Of a DNA stretch of 44,704 nt, positions 1 to 7,407 are shown in pieces; positions within the stretch are counted from its first letter, which is position 1; each line of letters begins with the position of its first letter. Both the position numbers and the translations under genes were made by a program. Source of the DNA: Pseudomonadota bacterium. Lineage in GTDB: Bacteria; Bdellovibrionota; Bacteriovoracia; Bacteriovoracales; Bacteriovoracaceae. The notes beneath the pieces were generated by a model, which was not told where the DNA came from, searched no databases, and saw nothing but the letters and a program-made list of their open reading frames with translations. The stretch spans positions 1-44,704 of the forward strand of contig JAIYDC010000098.1 in assembly GCA_027487685.1 (NCBI GenBank). Reading direction: 5' to 3'.

Positions 1-1
1 C

Positions 2-766
2 GTTGTCTATTTTTTCCACGGTCTAGGTGGAACCACCGACGCCACTTACATGCAGCGCTCGGCCATTCAGGCGAGAGCACTGGGGCACCATGTGTTCCTG
101 ATTAATCATCGGGGCTGTGGCGCCGGCGCGGGCCTAGCAGAAGGGCCCTATCACTCTGGTCGCTCCGAAGACCTGTCGAAAGTAATCGAGTACGGACGCG
201 CACGATTTCCTGGGCACCGTCATATCGCTGTCGGGTTCAGCTTGAGTGCCAATGCCCTCCTCCTTTTGGCCGCGAAGTTCCGCGCTGAGATTCTCCCGGA
301 CGCGGCGATTGCGGTGAATGCTCCGATCAACCTAAACCGAGCGTCAATAAAGCTCAAAGAGGGTCTTAACCGTCTCTATGATAAGAGCTTCACCATCGAG
401 CTCGCTCGCTACATCCGAAAGAATCGTCCAAGAGACGCAGGGAAACTGGCCCAGATCCGGGACGTGCGCGAGTTCGACGAGGTCCTCACGGCCCCTCTGG
501 GGGGCTTCCTTGATCGCGCCGACTACTACGCCACTTGTTCGGCCAAATCTCATCTTGCCCAGATTGCCATCCCAACCGTGATCATCACCGCTGAGGATGA
601 CCCCTTTGTCAGCGCCGAAGACTACCGGGACGCACTTTTTTCAGATCACTGCTTCGTTCACATCGAGCGCCACGGTGGCCACATAGGCTACCTCGCTAAG
701 GATGGCCTGGGTTACTCCCGCTGGCTTGATCAGGCCCTCAACACTTACCTTTATGCGCTGTCTTAG
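2..766 (+). CDS. YheT-like alpha/beta hydrolase (5' end cut by window)
   Basis: The reading frame is open from the first bases of the window, so the gene starts outside it. The first visible residues include HGLGG, the oxyanion-hole motif of YheT/EMB8-type hydrolases. The nucleophile lies in GFSLSAN (Ser64 counting from the internal Met at base 50). An acidic residue follows in ITAEDDPF and the catalytic His is in RHGGHIGY near the C-terminus. This order (HG, GxSxS, D, H) and spacing fit the YheT family, a group of poorly characterised esterase-like proteins. The family motif is normally GFSLGGN; here SAN replaces GGN. No operon partner is visible: the next gene is 132 bases away. Confidence 0.85.
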   Translation, partial: VVYFFHGLGGTTDATYMQRSAIQARALGHHVFLINHRGCGAGAGLAEGPYHSGRSEDLSKVIEYGRARFPGHRHIAVGFSLSANALLLLAAKFRAEILPDAAIAVNAPINLNRASIKLKEGLNRLYDKSFTIELARYIRKNRPRDAGKLAQIRDVREFDEVLTAPLGGFLDRADYYATCSAKSHLAQIAIPTVIITAEDDPFVSAEDYRDALFSDHCFVHIERHGGHIGYLAKDGLGYSRWLDQALNTYLYALS

Positions 767-778
767 GAATACCTAAGA
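761..778 (+). terminator. Small stem-loop over the hydrolase stop codon
   Basis: TCTTAGG and CCTAAGA form a perfect 7-bp stem with a four-base AATA loop, overlapping the TAG stop. It is AU-rich and lacks a U tract, so it is at best a weak terminator. Confidence 0.25.
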
Positions 779-898
779 GAGTCAATCGTTCAAACAAAAG
801 ATTGCCGCAAATCAACGCGTCTCGGGTTCAAGAGGAGGGATAACTCCCCTACTATCACGTGGAGATCGACCACTCACCGATTACCCAGGAGGTAACGT

Positions 899-1201
899 AT
901 GAAAGCACTGATCACCGCACTGACACTCACCCTTTCCTTTGCTGCACTCGCAGCGCAACATGAAGATTGGAATCAGAAAATCGACAAAATGAGCTTCAGC
1001 GACGCCAAGAACACCATGCAAGAGAGGGCCCGCATGAAGACGGCGATGATTGAGACTTACAGTATCTGTGTGAATGGCGCTAAGGACAAAGTGGCGCTCA
1101 TGGGTTGTAAGGAAGATCAGATGGAAGGCAAGAAGGCGATGAAAGACGAAAGTAAGGCCCGCCGGCAGTCCATGGAAGAAAAAGAAAACGAAGAAGAATA
1201 A
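899..1201 (+). CDS. Small secreted charged protein, unknown function
   Basis: This is a 100-residue protein with a Sec signal peptide (Lys at position 2, a hydrophobic run to about residue 18, AALAA cleavage region). The mature part is strongly charged and predicted helical, ending in a Lys/Glu-rich tail (EEKENEEE). It has only two cysteines, about 12 residues apart, which could form a disulfide. A strong Shine-Dalgarno AGGAGGT at 887-893, five bases before ATG, fixes the start. It stands alone: 130 bases follow the upstream gene and a clear hairpin terminator follows directly. I do not recognise the family. Confidence 0.7.
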   Translation: MKALITALTLTLSFAALAAQHEDWNQKIDKMSFSDAKNTMQERARMKTAMIETYSICVNGAKDKVALMGCKEDQMEGKKAMKDESKARRQSMEEKENEEE

Positions 1202-1205
1202 TCTA

Positions 1206-1234
1206 AGGGGGCCTATCTCAGGCCCCCTCTTCTT
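1206..1234 (+). terminator. Rho-independent terminator
   Basis: AGGGGGCC and GGCCCCCT form a perfect 8-bp GC-rich stem with a 7-base loop (1214-1220), followed by the T-rich stretch CTTCTT. It starts a few bases after the stop of the small secreted protein gene. Confidence 0.8.
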
Positions 1235-1268
1235 GAGCCTCGGTCTGTCACGAGTTATACTAGAAGGC

Positions 1269-1529
1269 ATGTTCGGACAATTCTTCAAAATCCTTGCGGC
1301 CATTATCGTCGTTAAAATCACGGGCTACGCGCTCATCGTCACACTTCTTCAGGACAAGCTCCCCATCAATCCTCTCCTGCGCTTCACCGCCGCGGTCCTC
1401 CTTTGTGGGAATTTTTACTTTGTCTGGCTTACGTTTAAGCGAAACAAAAAGTATGCATGGCCACTCCTTGCAGGCGTTCTAAATTTAGGCCTTGTTGCGG
1501 CCCTTCTGGCCCTCGGGTCTTTGCGCTAG
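1269..1529 (+). CDS. Small inner-membrane protein
   Basis: This is an 86-residue protein with about three hydrophobic segments: residues 4-23, 33-50 and 63-82. A short basic loop (KRNKK) lies between the second and third. I chose the ATG at 1269. An in-frame TTG at 1233 would place the start inside the upstream terminator and add a poorly conserved-looking extension. The Shine-Dalgarno is weak (AAGG one base before ATG), so the start is uncertain. No family recognised and no obvious operon partner. Confidence 0.5.
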   Translation: MFGQFFKILAAIIVVKITGYALIVTLLQDKLPINPLLRFTAAVLLCGNFYFVWLTFKRNKKYAWPLLAGVLNLGLVAALLALGSLR

Positions 1530-1622
1530 TCCCGGGGATGCCCAAGTCTTGTCGATGCTTTAAAGACTAGTCGAAGGGTGAGAGTCTCGAGATGATAAAT
1601 AGATCTTTATAAGGAGTTACCC

Positions 1623-2291
1623 ATGAAGCTGATCCTCAGTGTTTTCCTTCTCCTCTCTCTATCTGTTGCGGGGGCCTCTGATCCGAGGATCACAGAGCTT
1701 AAGTCAGAGATCATGACTCTCGCCAAGAAGTTCGAAGGAAAAACAGATCAGGACGGCAAACTCCAGGCCCAGATCGAAGAGAAGGTTCAGGATCTCGAGC
1801 GTCTCCTCCCTCCTCTTTCCATGGAAGAGCGAGCAGGCCGCATCATCGGGCCTTGGCGGCAAGTCTTCGGCCCCTACTCCACAACGGGTGACGGGACTAT
1901 TCCTGCGGGGTCACGGACAGATCACATCTACCAGGTCATCATGCCTGAGGGGATTTTCTATAACGTCGCTTTGTTTGAGCGGGCCGGAGTTAAAACCGTA
2001 TTTTTGTTGAAAGGGAACTACACCATCACGGCCCAGGCAATCGAGGGCATTTTCGTCAGGAACAGCGTTCTTCTTCGGAATATCCCGGAGCGCGGCTTCT
2101 CTGAGCTTCCTGCAAAACTCGAGGCCGGAAAGATTGGAGTGGTTCACCTGCCACGCTGGCTGCCACCAGTTGGATTCGGGGGCCAACTCCTTGAAGTCTA
2201 CGCCGACTCTGACATCCGCATCCTCCGAGGTCTTACGGCGCAGTTCAGCCGTCCGGCCCTCTATATCATGGAACCATCCTCTAATCTCTAA
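1623..2291 (+). CDS. Secreted PAP/fibrillin-like protein
   Basis: This 222-residue protein has a signal peptide (hydrophobic to about residue 17, VAGAS cleavage). A short helical section (residues 20-65) is followed by a domain starting GRIIGPWRQVF and ending EVYADSDIRILRG...ALYIMEP. The W-x-x-V/L-F/Y opening and the closing 'y-l-D-x-D-l-R-I-x-R-G ... f-V-l' pattern are hallmarks of the PAP/fibrillin domain, known from plastid plastoglobules and cyanobacteria, which binds lipid-like molecules. The assignment is pattern recognition at low identity. AAGGAG at 1611-1616 sets the ATG. A periplasmic location in a non-photosynthetic bacterium is unusual for this fold. Confidence 0.6.
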   Translation: MKLILSVFLLLSLSVAGASDPRITELKSEIMTLAKKFEGKTDQDGKLQAQIEEKVQDLERLLPPLSMEERAGRIIGPWRQVFGPYSTTGDGTIPAGSRTDHIYQVIMPEGIFYNVALFERAGVKTVFLLKGNYTITAQAIEGIFVRNSVLLRNIPERGFSELPAKLEAGKIGVVHLPRWLPPVGFGGQLLEVYADSDIRILRGLTAQFSRPALYIMEPSSNL

Positions 2292-2303
2292 GAGGGCATC
2301 GTT

Positions 2304-2570
2304 TCAACTCTTCGCGCGGCACTTAAAGAAGTTAGCAACCTTCTGACAGAACCGCGCTTTGTCTTTCCCTTCTTCGAGGGAAAAGATCTGATCTAACGGG
2401 GTCTCGAGAGCATGGGCCAGCTTAAGGGCCAGTTCAACCGAGGGATTCTTGCAGCCACTCTCGATGGAAATGATGGTCTGCCGTGAACAGCCGACCATCT
2501 CGGCCAGTTGCTGCTGAGAGACTTCGCCGCGCAGTCTCCGAAGGTGCTTAAGGTTATTGGTGAGGTTCAT
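2304..2570 (-). CDS. XRE-family repressor
   Basis: This is an 88-residue protein made almost wholly of a Cro/C1-type helix-turn-helix: LRRLRGEVSQQQLAEMVGCSRQTIISIESGCKNPS, with QQQLAEMVG and SRQTIISIE as the two DNA-contacting helices, followed by the usual LALKLAHAL helix. It resembles the short YgzD-like XRE regulators that sit next to ABC or membrane genes. It is divergent from the exporter gene starting at 2630, and the 59-base gap holds two copies of a 16-bp repeat that is the probable operator. No clear Shine-Dalgarno precedes its ATG. The inferred role is autoregulated repressor of the exporter. Confidence 0.85.
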   Translation of the reverse strand: MNLTNNLKHLRRLRGEVSQQQLAEMVGCSRQTIISIESGCKNPSVELALKLAHALETPLDQIFSLEEGKDKARFCQKVANFFKCRAKS

Positions 2571-2582
2571 CTGAGAACCAAG

Positions 2583-2619
2583 GTAAACTAAACTTTACAA
2601 TACGTAAACTAAACTTTAC
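2583..2619. promoter_or_regulatory. Tandem operator, two 16-bp direct repeats
   Basis: GTAAACTAAACTTTAC occurs perfectly at 2584-equivalent positions twice: the copies begin at 2583/2584 and 2604 and are offset by about two helical turns. Each copy has inverted ends (GTAAA/TTTAC), typical of a dimer site. The pair fills the gap between the XRE gene and the exporter. A TTTACA at 2594-2599 followed 17 bases later by TACTTT (2617-2622) could be the exporter promoter inside the operator; a similar arrangement can be drawn on the minus strand. Binding by the neighbouring XRE protein is inferred. Confidence 0.7.
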
Positions 2620-2629
2620 TTTGATCCCC

Positions 2630-4366
2630 ATGAGTACAATTAAAAAACTTCTTGGCCTCTCCCGCAGCGAATGGCCTCTTCTCGGGCGAGGCCTCTTCTT
2701 TCTCGCCTTAAGCTCGGCCGCTCTTCTGGCGTACCCTCAGGCAGTGAAGAAGATCATCGACGACGCTCTCATTTACAAAAACCTCTCCCAGCTCAACACT
2801 GCGGCCTTCATCGCCCTGGGTGTCTTCATCATCCAATCCGGGGCTTCGGCCCTTCGCTACTACTACTTCACCCTCGCTGGTGAACAAACAGTGAAGCGCC
2901 TCCGGGAACGACTCTTCTCCCAAATCCTGGGCCAGGATGTCGCCTTCTTTGACCGAAGTAAAACCGGCGAACTCCTGGGGAGACTCTCCAGCGATACCGC
3001 TCTCCTTCAGAATGCTCTCAGTGTAAATATCTCCATGCTCGTCCGCTCCGGTGTCCAGGCCCTCGGAGGACTCGGCATGCTCTTTTTTACCTCCGCAAAA
3101 CTCACACTCTTTATCCTGGTGATCATTCCCCCTCTGGGATTTCTCGCGGCCCAATTCGGCAAGAGAGTTAAAGCGATCTCACGGCGAGGTCAGGACGCTC
3201 TAGCGACATCGACTGACGTCGCCGAGAGTAGTCTGGCCGCAGTCAGAACGGTCAAGGCTTTTGTTCAGGAAGACTTTGAGCGCCAGCGCTACAGTGCTCG
3301 CCTCGATGCTTCGCTCCTCCTCTCCAAGGATAAGATCCGGCAGGTCGCTTGGTTCACAAACCTTGTATCGCTGTTAGGTCTGGGTGCTATCGTCTTCATC
3401 ATCTGGTACGGAGGCCGATTGGTCATTGCCGATGAGCTCAGCGTCGGCACCCTCACTTCCTTTCTGCTTTATGTGATCACTGTTGCCTTTTCCGTCGGCA
3501 TGCTGGGAAGCCTCTGGACTGACTTTATGTCCGCCATCGGGGCAGGAGGAAGAATCTTCGAACTCCTCGAGCGCCCGGTGGAGGATCTCGACACTGGGAT
3601 TAAAGTAGTCCCAACTGCCGAAATCGCCTTCCGTGATGTTCATTTCTCGTATCCCTCAAGGCCCGAGTTCCCGATCTTAAAAGGTGTGAGCTTTTCGATT
3701 GCACCAAAGGAAACCGTCGCGATCGTTGGCCCCTCGGGTTCGGGTAAATCAACGATTGTCCAGTTACTCCTGGGCCATTACCCACCAAGCTCCGGAGAAG
3801 TGACCTTCGGTGACCGCCTGTCCCACGACTATGCCCTCCGCTCTCTTCGCGCCAGCATCGGAGTGGTCTCTCAAGAGCCCGTGCTCATTTCTGAGACTCT
3901 CCTCGACAATATCCGCTACGGTGCCCCCGGTGCGACGGAAGAGGCGATTGTGGCCGCGGCCAGGAAGGCGTTTGCTCATGACTTCATCATGAAGTTTCCC
4001 GATGGGTACCAGACTCTCGTTGGCGAGCGCGGCGTTCAGCTCTCCGGTGGCCAGAAGCAAAGGGTCGCCATCGCCCGAGCGATTCTGCGCAATCCCCAGC
4101 TCCTTATCCTCGATGAAGCGACGAGTTCCCTCGACACCGAATCCGAGCACCTGGTCCAAAAGGCCCTCGAGGAGCAACTGGGCCAGCGAGCGACGATCGT
4201 CATCGCTCACCGCCTGTCGACGGTCAAGCGGGTGGATAAAATCCTCGTGCTCGAAGACGGAATAATCGTCCAGTCCGGCACCCACGAAGAGCTCTTGCGA
4301 GACTCCGCGGGTCTCTACCATACCCTAGTCCAACGACAGTTCACGACACAGAAGGAGATCCTATGA
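2630..4366 (+). CDS. ABC exporter, fused permease-ATPase (MsbA/BmrA type)
   Basis: This 578-residue half-transporter has an N-terminal six-helix exporter domain (about residues 15-310), then an ATPase domain with Walker A GPSGSGKST (near residue 370), signature LSGGQ, Walker B LLILDEATSSLD and switch histidine in VIAHR. Length and order match homodimeric type IV exporters moving lipids or drugs. I chose the ATG at 2630; a TTG three codons upstream is in frame. No Shine-Dalgarno is visible and the start lies about 8 bases after a possible -10, so the mRNA may be leaderless. It is divergent from an XRE repressor and its last codon overlaps the next gene (ATGA), so both are probably co-translated. 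Substrate cannot be told from sequence. Confidence 0.92.
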   Translation: MSTIKKLLGLSRSEWPLLGRGLFFLALSSAALLAYPQAVKKIIDDALIYKNLSQLNTAAFIALGVFIIQSGASALRYYYFTLAGEQTVKRLRERLFSQILGQDVAFFDRSKTGELLGRLSSDTALLQNALSVNISMLVRSGVQALGGLGMLFFTSAKLTLFILVIIPPLGFLAAQFGKRVKAISRRGQDALATSTDVAESSLAAVRTVKAFVQEDFERQRYSARLDASLLLSKDKIRQVAWFTNLVSLLGLGAIVFIIWYGGRLVIADELSVGTLTSFLLYVITVAFSVGMLGSLWTDFMSAIGAGGRIFELLERPVEDLDTGIKVVPTAEIAFRDVHFSYPSRPEFPILKGVSFSIAPKETVAIVGPSGSGKSTIVQLLLGHYPPSSGEVTFGDRLSHDYALRSLRASIGVVSQEPVLISETLLDNIRYGAPGATEEAIVAAARKAFAHDFIMKFPDGYQTLVGERGVQLSGGQKQRVAIARAILRNPQLLILDEATSSLDTESEHLVQKALEEQLGQRATIVIAHRLSTVKRVDKILVLEDGIIVQSGTHEELLRDSAGLYHTLVQRQFTTQKEIL

Positions 4367-4719
4367 ACAGAGACATTCTCACCTCAGACAAAATTCACCC
4401 AGAGGCCCTGAAGGCGATCACAGGTTACCATTCCTCGGTTGTCACGGAAGTGATCACCACCCTCGCTACCAACGACGTTGTGATCGTCGGCATGGCCCAG
4501 AACCCCGTGGTCAAAAAGGCACGCAAGGCCCTCGACGAGGCCGGAATCAAGTATGCTTACCTCGAATATGGCAGCTATTTCTCCGGATGGAGGCCGCGTC
4601 TAGCGATCAAGCTCTGGAGCGGCTGGCCAACCTACCCGCAGGTTTTTGTTAAAGGAAAACTCATCGGTGGATGCGACGAAACGGTCAAAGCTTTAAAGGA
4701 TAAAACTTTCCTCGCCTAA
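4363..4719 (+). CDS. Glutaredoxin-like protein lacking the active-site cysteines
   Basis: This is a 118-residue protein with a glutaredoxin fold pattern. It has a strand (DVVIVGMA), then the position where the CxxC/CGFS site should be, here AQNPVV, then KKARKALDEAGIKYAYLEY, the cis-Pro segment WPTYPQVFVKG and the GGCDE turn before the last helix. The only cysteine is in GGCDE, not in the redox site, so classical thiol-disulfide activity is unlikely. The TYPQVF and GGCDE elements that bind glutathione in the family are retained. It overlaps the ABC exporter stop by four bases and has AAGGAG at 4351-4356, so it is translationally coupled to it. Confidence 0.75.
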   Translation: MNRDILTSDKIHPEALKAITGYHSSVVTEVITTLATNDVVIVGMAQNPVVKKARKALDEAGIKYAYLEYGSYFSGWRPRLAIKLWSGWPTYPQVFVKGKLIGGCDETVKALKDKTFLA

Positions 4720-4793
4720 TTTAGAACCCCGAGAATAGACGAGTGGGCCCATGAGTCATGAAATCGTGGGCCACAATACCCTACCGAAAGCCG

Positions 4794-4816
4794 CGGGTGC
4801 CCTAGACTGGCACCCG
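4794..4816 (+). terminator. Hairpin between glutaredoxin-like and VTT-protein genes
   Basis: CGGGTGCC and GGCACCCG form a perfect 8-bp stem with a 7-base loop. Only a weak T-rich stretch follows (AGAGTTTGTG), so termination efficiency is uncertain. Confidence 0.5.
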
Positions 4817-4877
4817 TAAGAGTTTGTGCTCATAGAACATATTGATTAGAATAGTAACTCATCTCCTCGAGGGTAGA

Positions 4878-5450
4878 ATGTCGACTGCAGAGAAAATACA
4901 TCTTAGAATTCAGACCTATGTCCAGAAGTTGGAGCGCTTCACCGACCGCTGGTGGTATGCTCCGTTCATCGGTCTCCTCGCAGCACTCGATAGTATTTTT
5001 ATCGTGATCCCGAACGACGGCATCCTCATCGCTAGTTCAATGCTGTTCCCGCGCCGCTGGGCGCTTTACGCACTTTTTGTCTCTGTAGGTTCTACCGCAG
5101 GGGCAGTCACTCTCGGTCTCCTGGTTGAACGCATGGGACTTCCTTGGGTGATGGAGTTCTTCCCTGGGATCGAGCAAACCACGGCCTGGATGTGGAGCGA
5201 GACCTTTTTCGTGAAGTACGGCATCTGGATCGTCTTCGCCGTTGGTGCCAGCCCGTTTTTACAGCAACCCGTCGTTATCCTCGCGGCCCTCGCCCACACG
5301 CCGACGCTGGAATTTACCATCGCACTTTTTGTCGGGCGATTTCTTAAATTCAACCTCATGGCCTACCTTGGGTCTCACTCCCCCAAGCTTCTGAAAAGAA
5401 TTTGGGGCCTCAAGGGCGAACTCAAAGACGCCGGTGTGAAGATCGACTAG
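4878..5450 (+). CDS. VTT/SNARE-associated-domain membrane protein (YqaA/DedA-like)
   Basis: This 190-residue membrane protein has four to five hydrophobic segments. The central features are WWYAPFIGLLAALDSIFIVIPND, a re-entrant-type segment, then GAVTLGLLVERMG and a later FAVGASPFLQQPVVILAALA with small residues and Pro, followed by GRFLKFNLMAYLG. This is the layout of the VTT (DedA/TMEM41-like) family, known or proposed to move lipids across membranes. The ATG at 4878 with GAGGG at 4869-4873 is preferred over an in-frame TTG at 4842. It converges with the thiopurine methyltransferase gene, the two stop codons sharing CTAG. Confidence 0.75.
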   Translation: MSTAEKIHLRIQTYVQKLERFTDRWWYAPFIGLLAALDSIFIVIPNDGILIASSMLFPRRWALYALFVSVGSTAGAVTLGLLVERMGLPWVMEFFPGIEQTTAWMWSETFFVKYGIWIVFAVGASPFLQQPVVILAALAHTPTLEFTIALFVGRFLKFNLMAYLGSHSPKLLKRIWGLKGELKDAGVKID

Positions 5451-6097
5451 TGCCTCTTCGTTAATTGATAAACGGCTTCTCGGAGAGAGGGAAGAGTTCC
5501 TAAGCGTGACCCTTCTACTTTAAGCTCCCTGCGGTCAAGTAACTTCACATCACAACGCTGACCGTACAATTGGCGGACCTGAACTTCATCGACGCTAAAG
5601 GGTGGGCCTTGAAGTTCGAGCTGGTCATACTCATACGTCATAAGAAGACACTTCCCTCCTCTTCGAAGAAGGGTTTGCACTTTCTCGGCATAGGCCTTGC
5701 GCATCGACTCCGGTAAAGCGACCAGGGCGGCCCGGTCGTAGGCAAAGTCAAATGAGTCTGACCCTTCGAACTTCAAGAAATCTCCGCAGTCGATCGTGAC
5801 GCCGTCTGATTCGTAGGTCACAAATTCCTGATGACGAGTGATGGTCGGAGAAGGGAAAGCATTCTCAGGAAAAAAGGCCGCGACCGCTTCTTCGTAGAGT
5901 TCAATGCCTCGGACCACAAGCCCCTGATCCCGAAGCCAGCAGAGGTCCTTACTTTTCCCACAGAGGGGAACGAGGACGGACTGACCTTGTGTAGGAGACA
6001 GCGTTGGAAAGTACGCGAGAAGCTTTTCGTTATACTTAGACTGGTGGAAGGCGGTCCGGCCTTCTATCCAGGCGTTGATCCAGAATTGGGCGTCCAC
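5447..6097 (-). CDS. tpm: Thiopurine S-methyltransferase
   Basis: This is a 216-residue SAM-dependent methyltransferase with the full TPMT signature. It has the N-terminal FWINAWIEGRTAFHQ, SAM-binding motif VLVPLCGKSKDLCWL, GIELYEEAVAAFF, then DFAYDRAALVALPESMR and GPPFSV. Bacterial Tpm methylates thiopurines and metalloids such as selenite and tellurite, giving volatile or less toxic products. The start is GTG at 6097 with AAGGA seven bases upstream; an ATG is absent. Single gene, convergent with the VTT membrane-protein gene. Length matches the family. Confidence 0.95.
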   Translation of the reverse strand: MDAQFWINAWIEGRTAFHQSKYNEKLLAYFPTLSPTQGQSVLVPLCGKSKDLCWLRDQGLVVRGIELYEEAVAAFFPENAFPSPTITRHQEFVTYESDGVTIDCGDFLKFEGSDSFDFAYDRAALVALPESMRKAYAEKVQTLLRRGGKCLLMTYEYDQLELQGPPFSVDEVQVRQLYGQRCDVKLLDRRELKVEGSRLGTLPSLREAVYQLTKRH

Positions 6098-6172
6098 TCT
6101 TAAATCCTTTTTAAATCCGAGTCCAGAACATCAAATACCCTAAGGCAAAAATGAATGGACCCGACAAAATCC

Positions 6173-7273
6173 TCAGACGTCTGGGAAGCCAAGGGCCGTA
6201 CAGTTACGGTCAAACTCCATGTTGAATTTTTTCACCTCTCCACTCACAAGCTTCAGTTGCTGATCGCGGAGCTCATACTCCGAATTATGATAGATCTCGA
6301 GGTGTTGATTATAAGCTTCCCGTGGGAGGTTACGAAAAACTCGCTGAGCTCGAGTCAGATAGACGGAGATCGCGCTCACATCATTGGTAGAAACTGCGCG
6401 GTCGAAAGAAAGTTCGATCTCACCCCAGAGCTTTTTATCATGCATTATTTGGATTCGTCCGTTCCGAGAGAGAACTTCAACCAAGACCCACTTTCCCTTC
6501 TCGCTTTCAGAGGTAAGAAACGAATAGGCGCCGTGACTTTCTAACTTCATATTGCAGCCGAAAGGATAAGAACTGATGATCGCATTTACCTTATTCATAT
6601 CCCGGACGTTAGACCGCTCGGTGACTCTTTCGACGAGCTTAGCATCCATCAACCCGACGCTACCGTAGTGATCGTCCTGTAGGCCAAAGATGTGCCCAAG
6701 CTCGTGCTGAAGCGTAAAGAGAAGCGGACGGTTAAGTCCGTGAGACCAAGGCCGCGGGTGCATCAAGGGTTTAACGGGTCTCGAGGGACCACGCTCCGGA
6801 GCGACGTAAATAAAACCCTTCCCCCGAAGCTGGGCCGAATCATAGGAAGTCCGGTAAGCAATCCCGAGCAGCTGGCGGTGGTTTGGAAGAAGCACTTGCT
6901 GTTCTTGGGTTAAAAAACCCATCTGGAATTTGAGATCCTCTTTTCCATCGCAAGTATCCTTATATTGGAACGATTGTGTGCCGAGTTTCACGTCGAACTC
7001 GAAGGAGTCTTGCGAAAAATTAATTCCTCGATACTCTCGGAAAGTCTTTTTCCAAAATTCAATCGACTCTCCCACGACCTCGAGAACTCGTGAGCGCGGA
7101 AGATCACTGAAATCGGGATCGATCTCGACGCAGTAAGAGACAGTAGGCGTATTCTGTAGGAACCAGGGATTAAGCTGATCTCCGTAGATATTTCCCCCGC
7201 CGCTGGTACCATTGCCGGCCCAGACCGTAGAAAAATTAAGTCCTAACACTAAAGAAAAAAGAAGAAGTCGCAT
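6173..7273 (-). CDS. Secreted zinc metalloprotease (metzincin-like)
   Basis: This 366-residue protein has a signal peptide (cleavage near VWAG, residue 20). The zinc site is LQHELGHIFGLQDDHYG: His190, Glu191 and His194, with Asp200 or His202 as third ligand. It is followed at residues 207-210 by GLMD, a candidate Met-turn. HExxHxxGxxD is the snapalysin-type variant of the metzincin motif; classical metzincins have His at that position. The region after about residue 215 is a beta-rich domain of unknown function with Cys at 239 and near the C-terminus. It is divergent from the TIGR02147 gene, sharing a 134-base control region. Probable secreted or envelope protease; its substrate is unknown. 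Confidence 0.75.
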   Translation of the reverse strand: MRLLLFSLVLGLNFSTVWAGNGTSGGGNIYGDQLNPWFLQNTPTVSYCVEIDPDFSDLPRSRVLEVVGESIEFWKKTFREYRGINFSQDSFEFDVKLGTQSFQYKDTCDGKEDLKFQMGFLTQEQQVLLPNHRQLLGIAYRTSYDSAQLRGKGFIYVAPERGPSRPVKPLMHPRPWSHGLNRPLLFTLQHELGHIFGLQDDHYGSVGLMDAKLVERVTERSNVRDMNKVNAIISSYPFGCNMKLESHGAYSFLTSESEKGKWVLVEVLSRNGRIQIMHDKKLWGEIELSFDRAVSTNDVSAISVYLTRAQRVFRNLPREAYNQHLEIYHNSEYELRDQQLKLVSGEVKKFNMEFDRNCTALGFPDV

Positions 7274-7306
7274 CGTATGCCCCTTTGTTGTTTAATCCCC
7301 CGCAGC

Positions 7307-7357
7307 GGAGGACTTGTAAAGTCGGTGTGAAACTATGGTAGAAACTATAGTATTTCC
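7307..7357. repeat. Control-region repeat, copy 1
   Basis: About 50 bases starting GGAGGACT and ending TATAGTATTTCC recur, with few changes, at 8237-8290. This copy lies between the metalloprotease and TIGR02147 genes. The second lies directly behind the TIGR02147 gene and marks the start of a decayed second copy of it. Confidence 0.8.
7329..7352. promoter_or_regulatory. Tandem 12-bp direct repeats in divergent control region
   Basis: GAAACTATGGTA (7329-7340) is followed immediately by GAAACTATAGTA (7341-7352), one mismatch. Their period is about one helical turn and they lie upstream of the -35 of the TIGR02147 gene, so they look like binding sites for a regulator, possibly the TIGR02147 protein itself (inference). 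Confidence 0.5.
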
Positions 7358-7367
7358 TTATATTCGT

Positions 7368-7396
7368 TTGAAAAAAAGCCTCCCATTGTTTACAAT
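7368..7396 (+). promoter_or_regulatory. Sigma70-type promoter of TIGR02147 gene
   Basis: TTGAAA (7368-7373) and TACAAT (7391-7396) are separated by exactly 17 bases. The start codon at 7408 is only 11 bases after the -10, so the transcript would have almost no leader. Confidence 0.65.
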
Positions 7397-7407
7397 TCAC
7401 TTAAATT

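Noticed and set aside
881-1321. Minus-strand open frame of 146 codons
   Set aside because: It spans a terminator and two plus-strand genes with better starts. The Phe/His runs reflect the Lys/Glu-rich gene on the other strand.
3764-4321. Minus-strand open frame of 185 codons
   Set aside because: Antisense to the ATPase domain of the ABC exporter, with no motif of its own.
6174-6183. CAGACGTCTG palindrome at the protease stop codon
   Set aside because: Ten bases, no loop and no T tract; likely chance.
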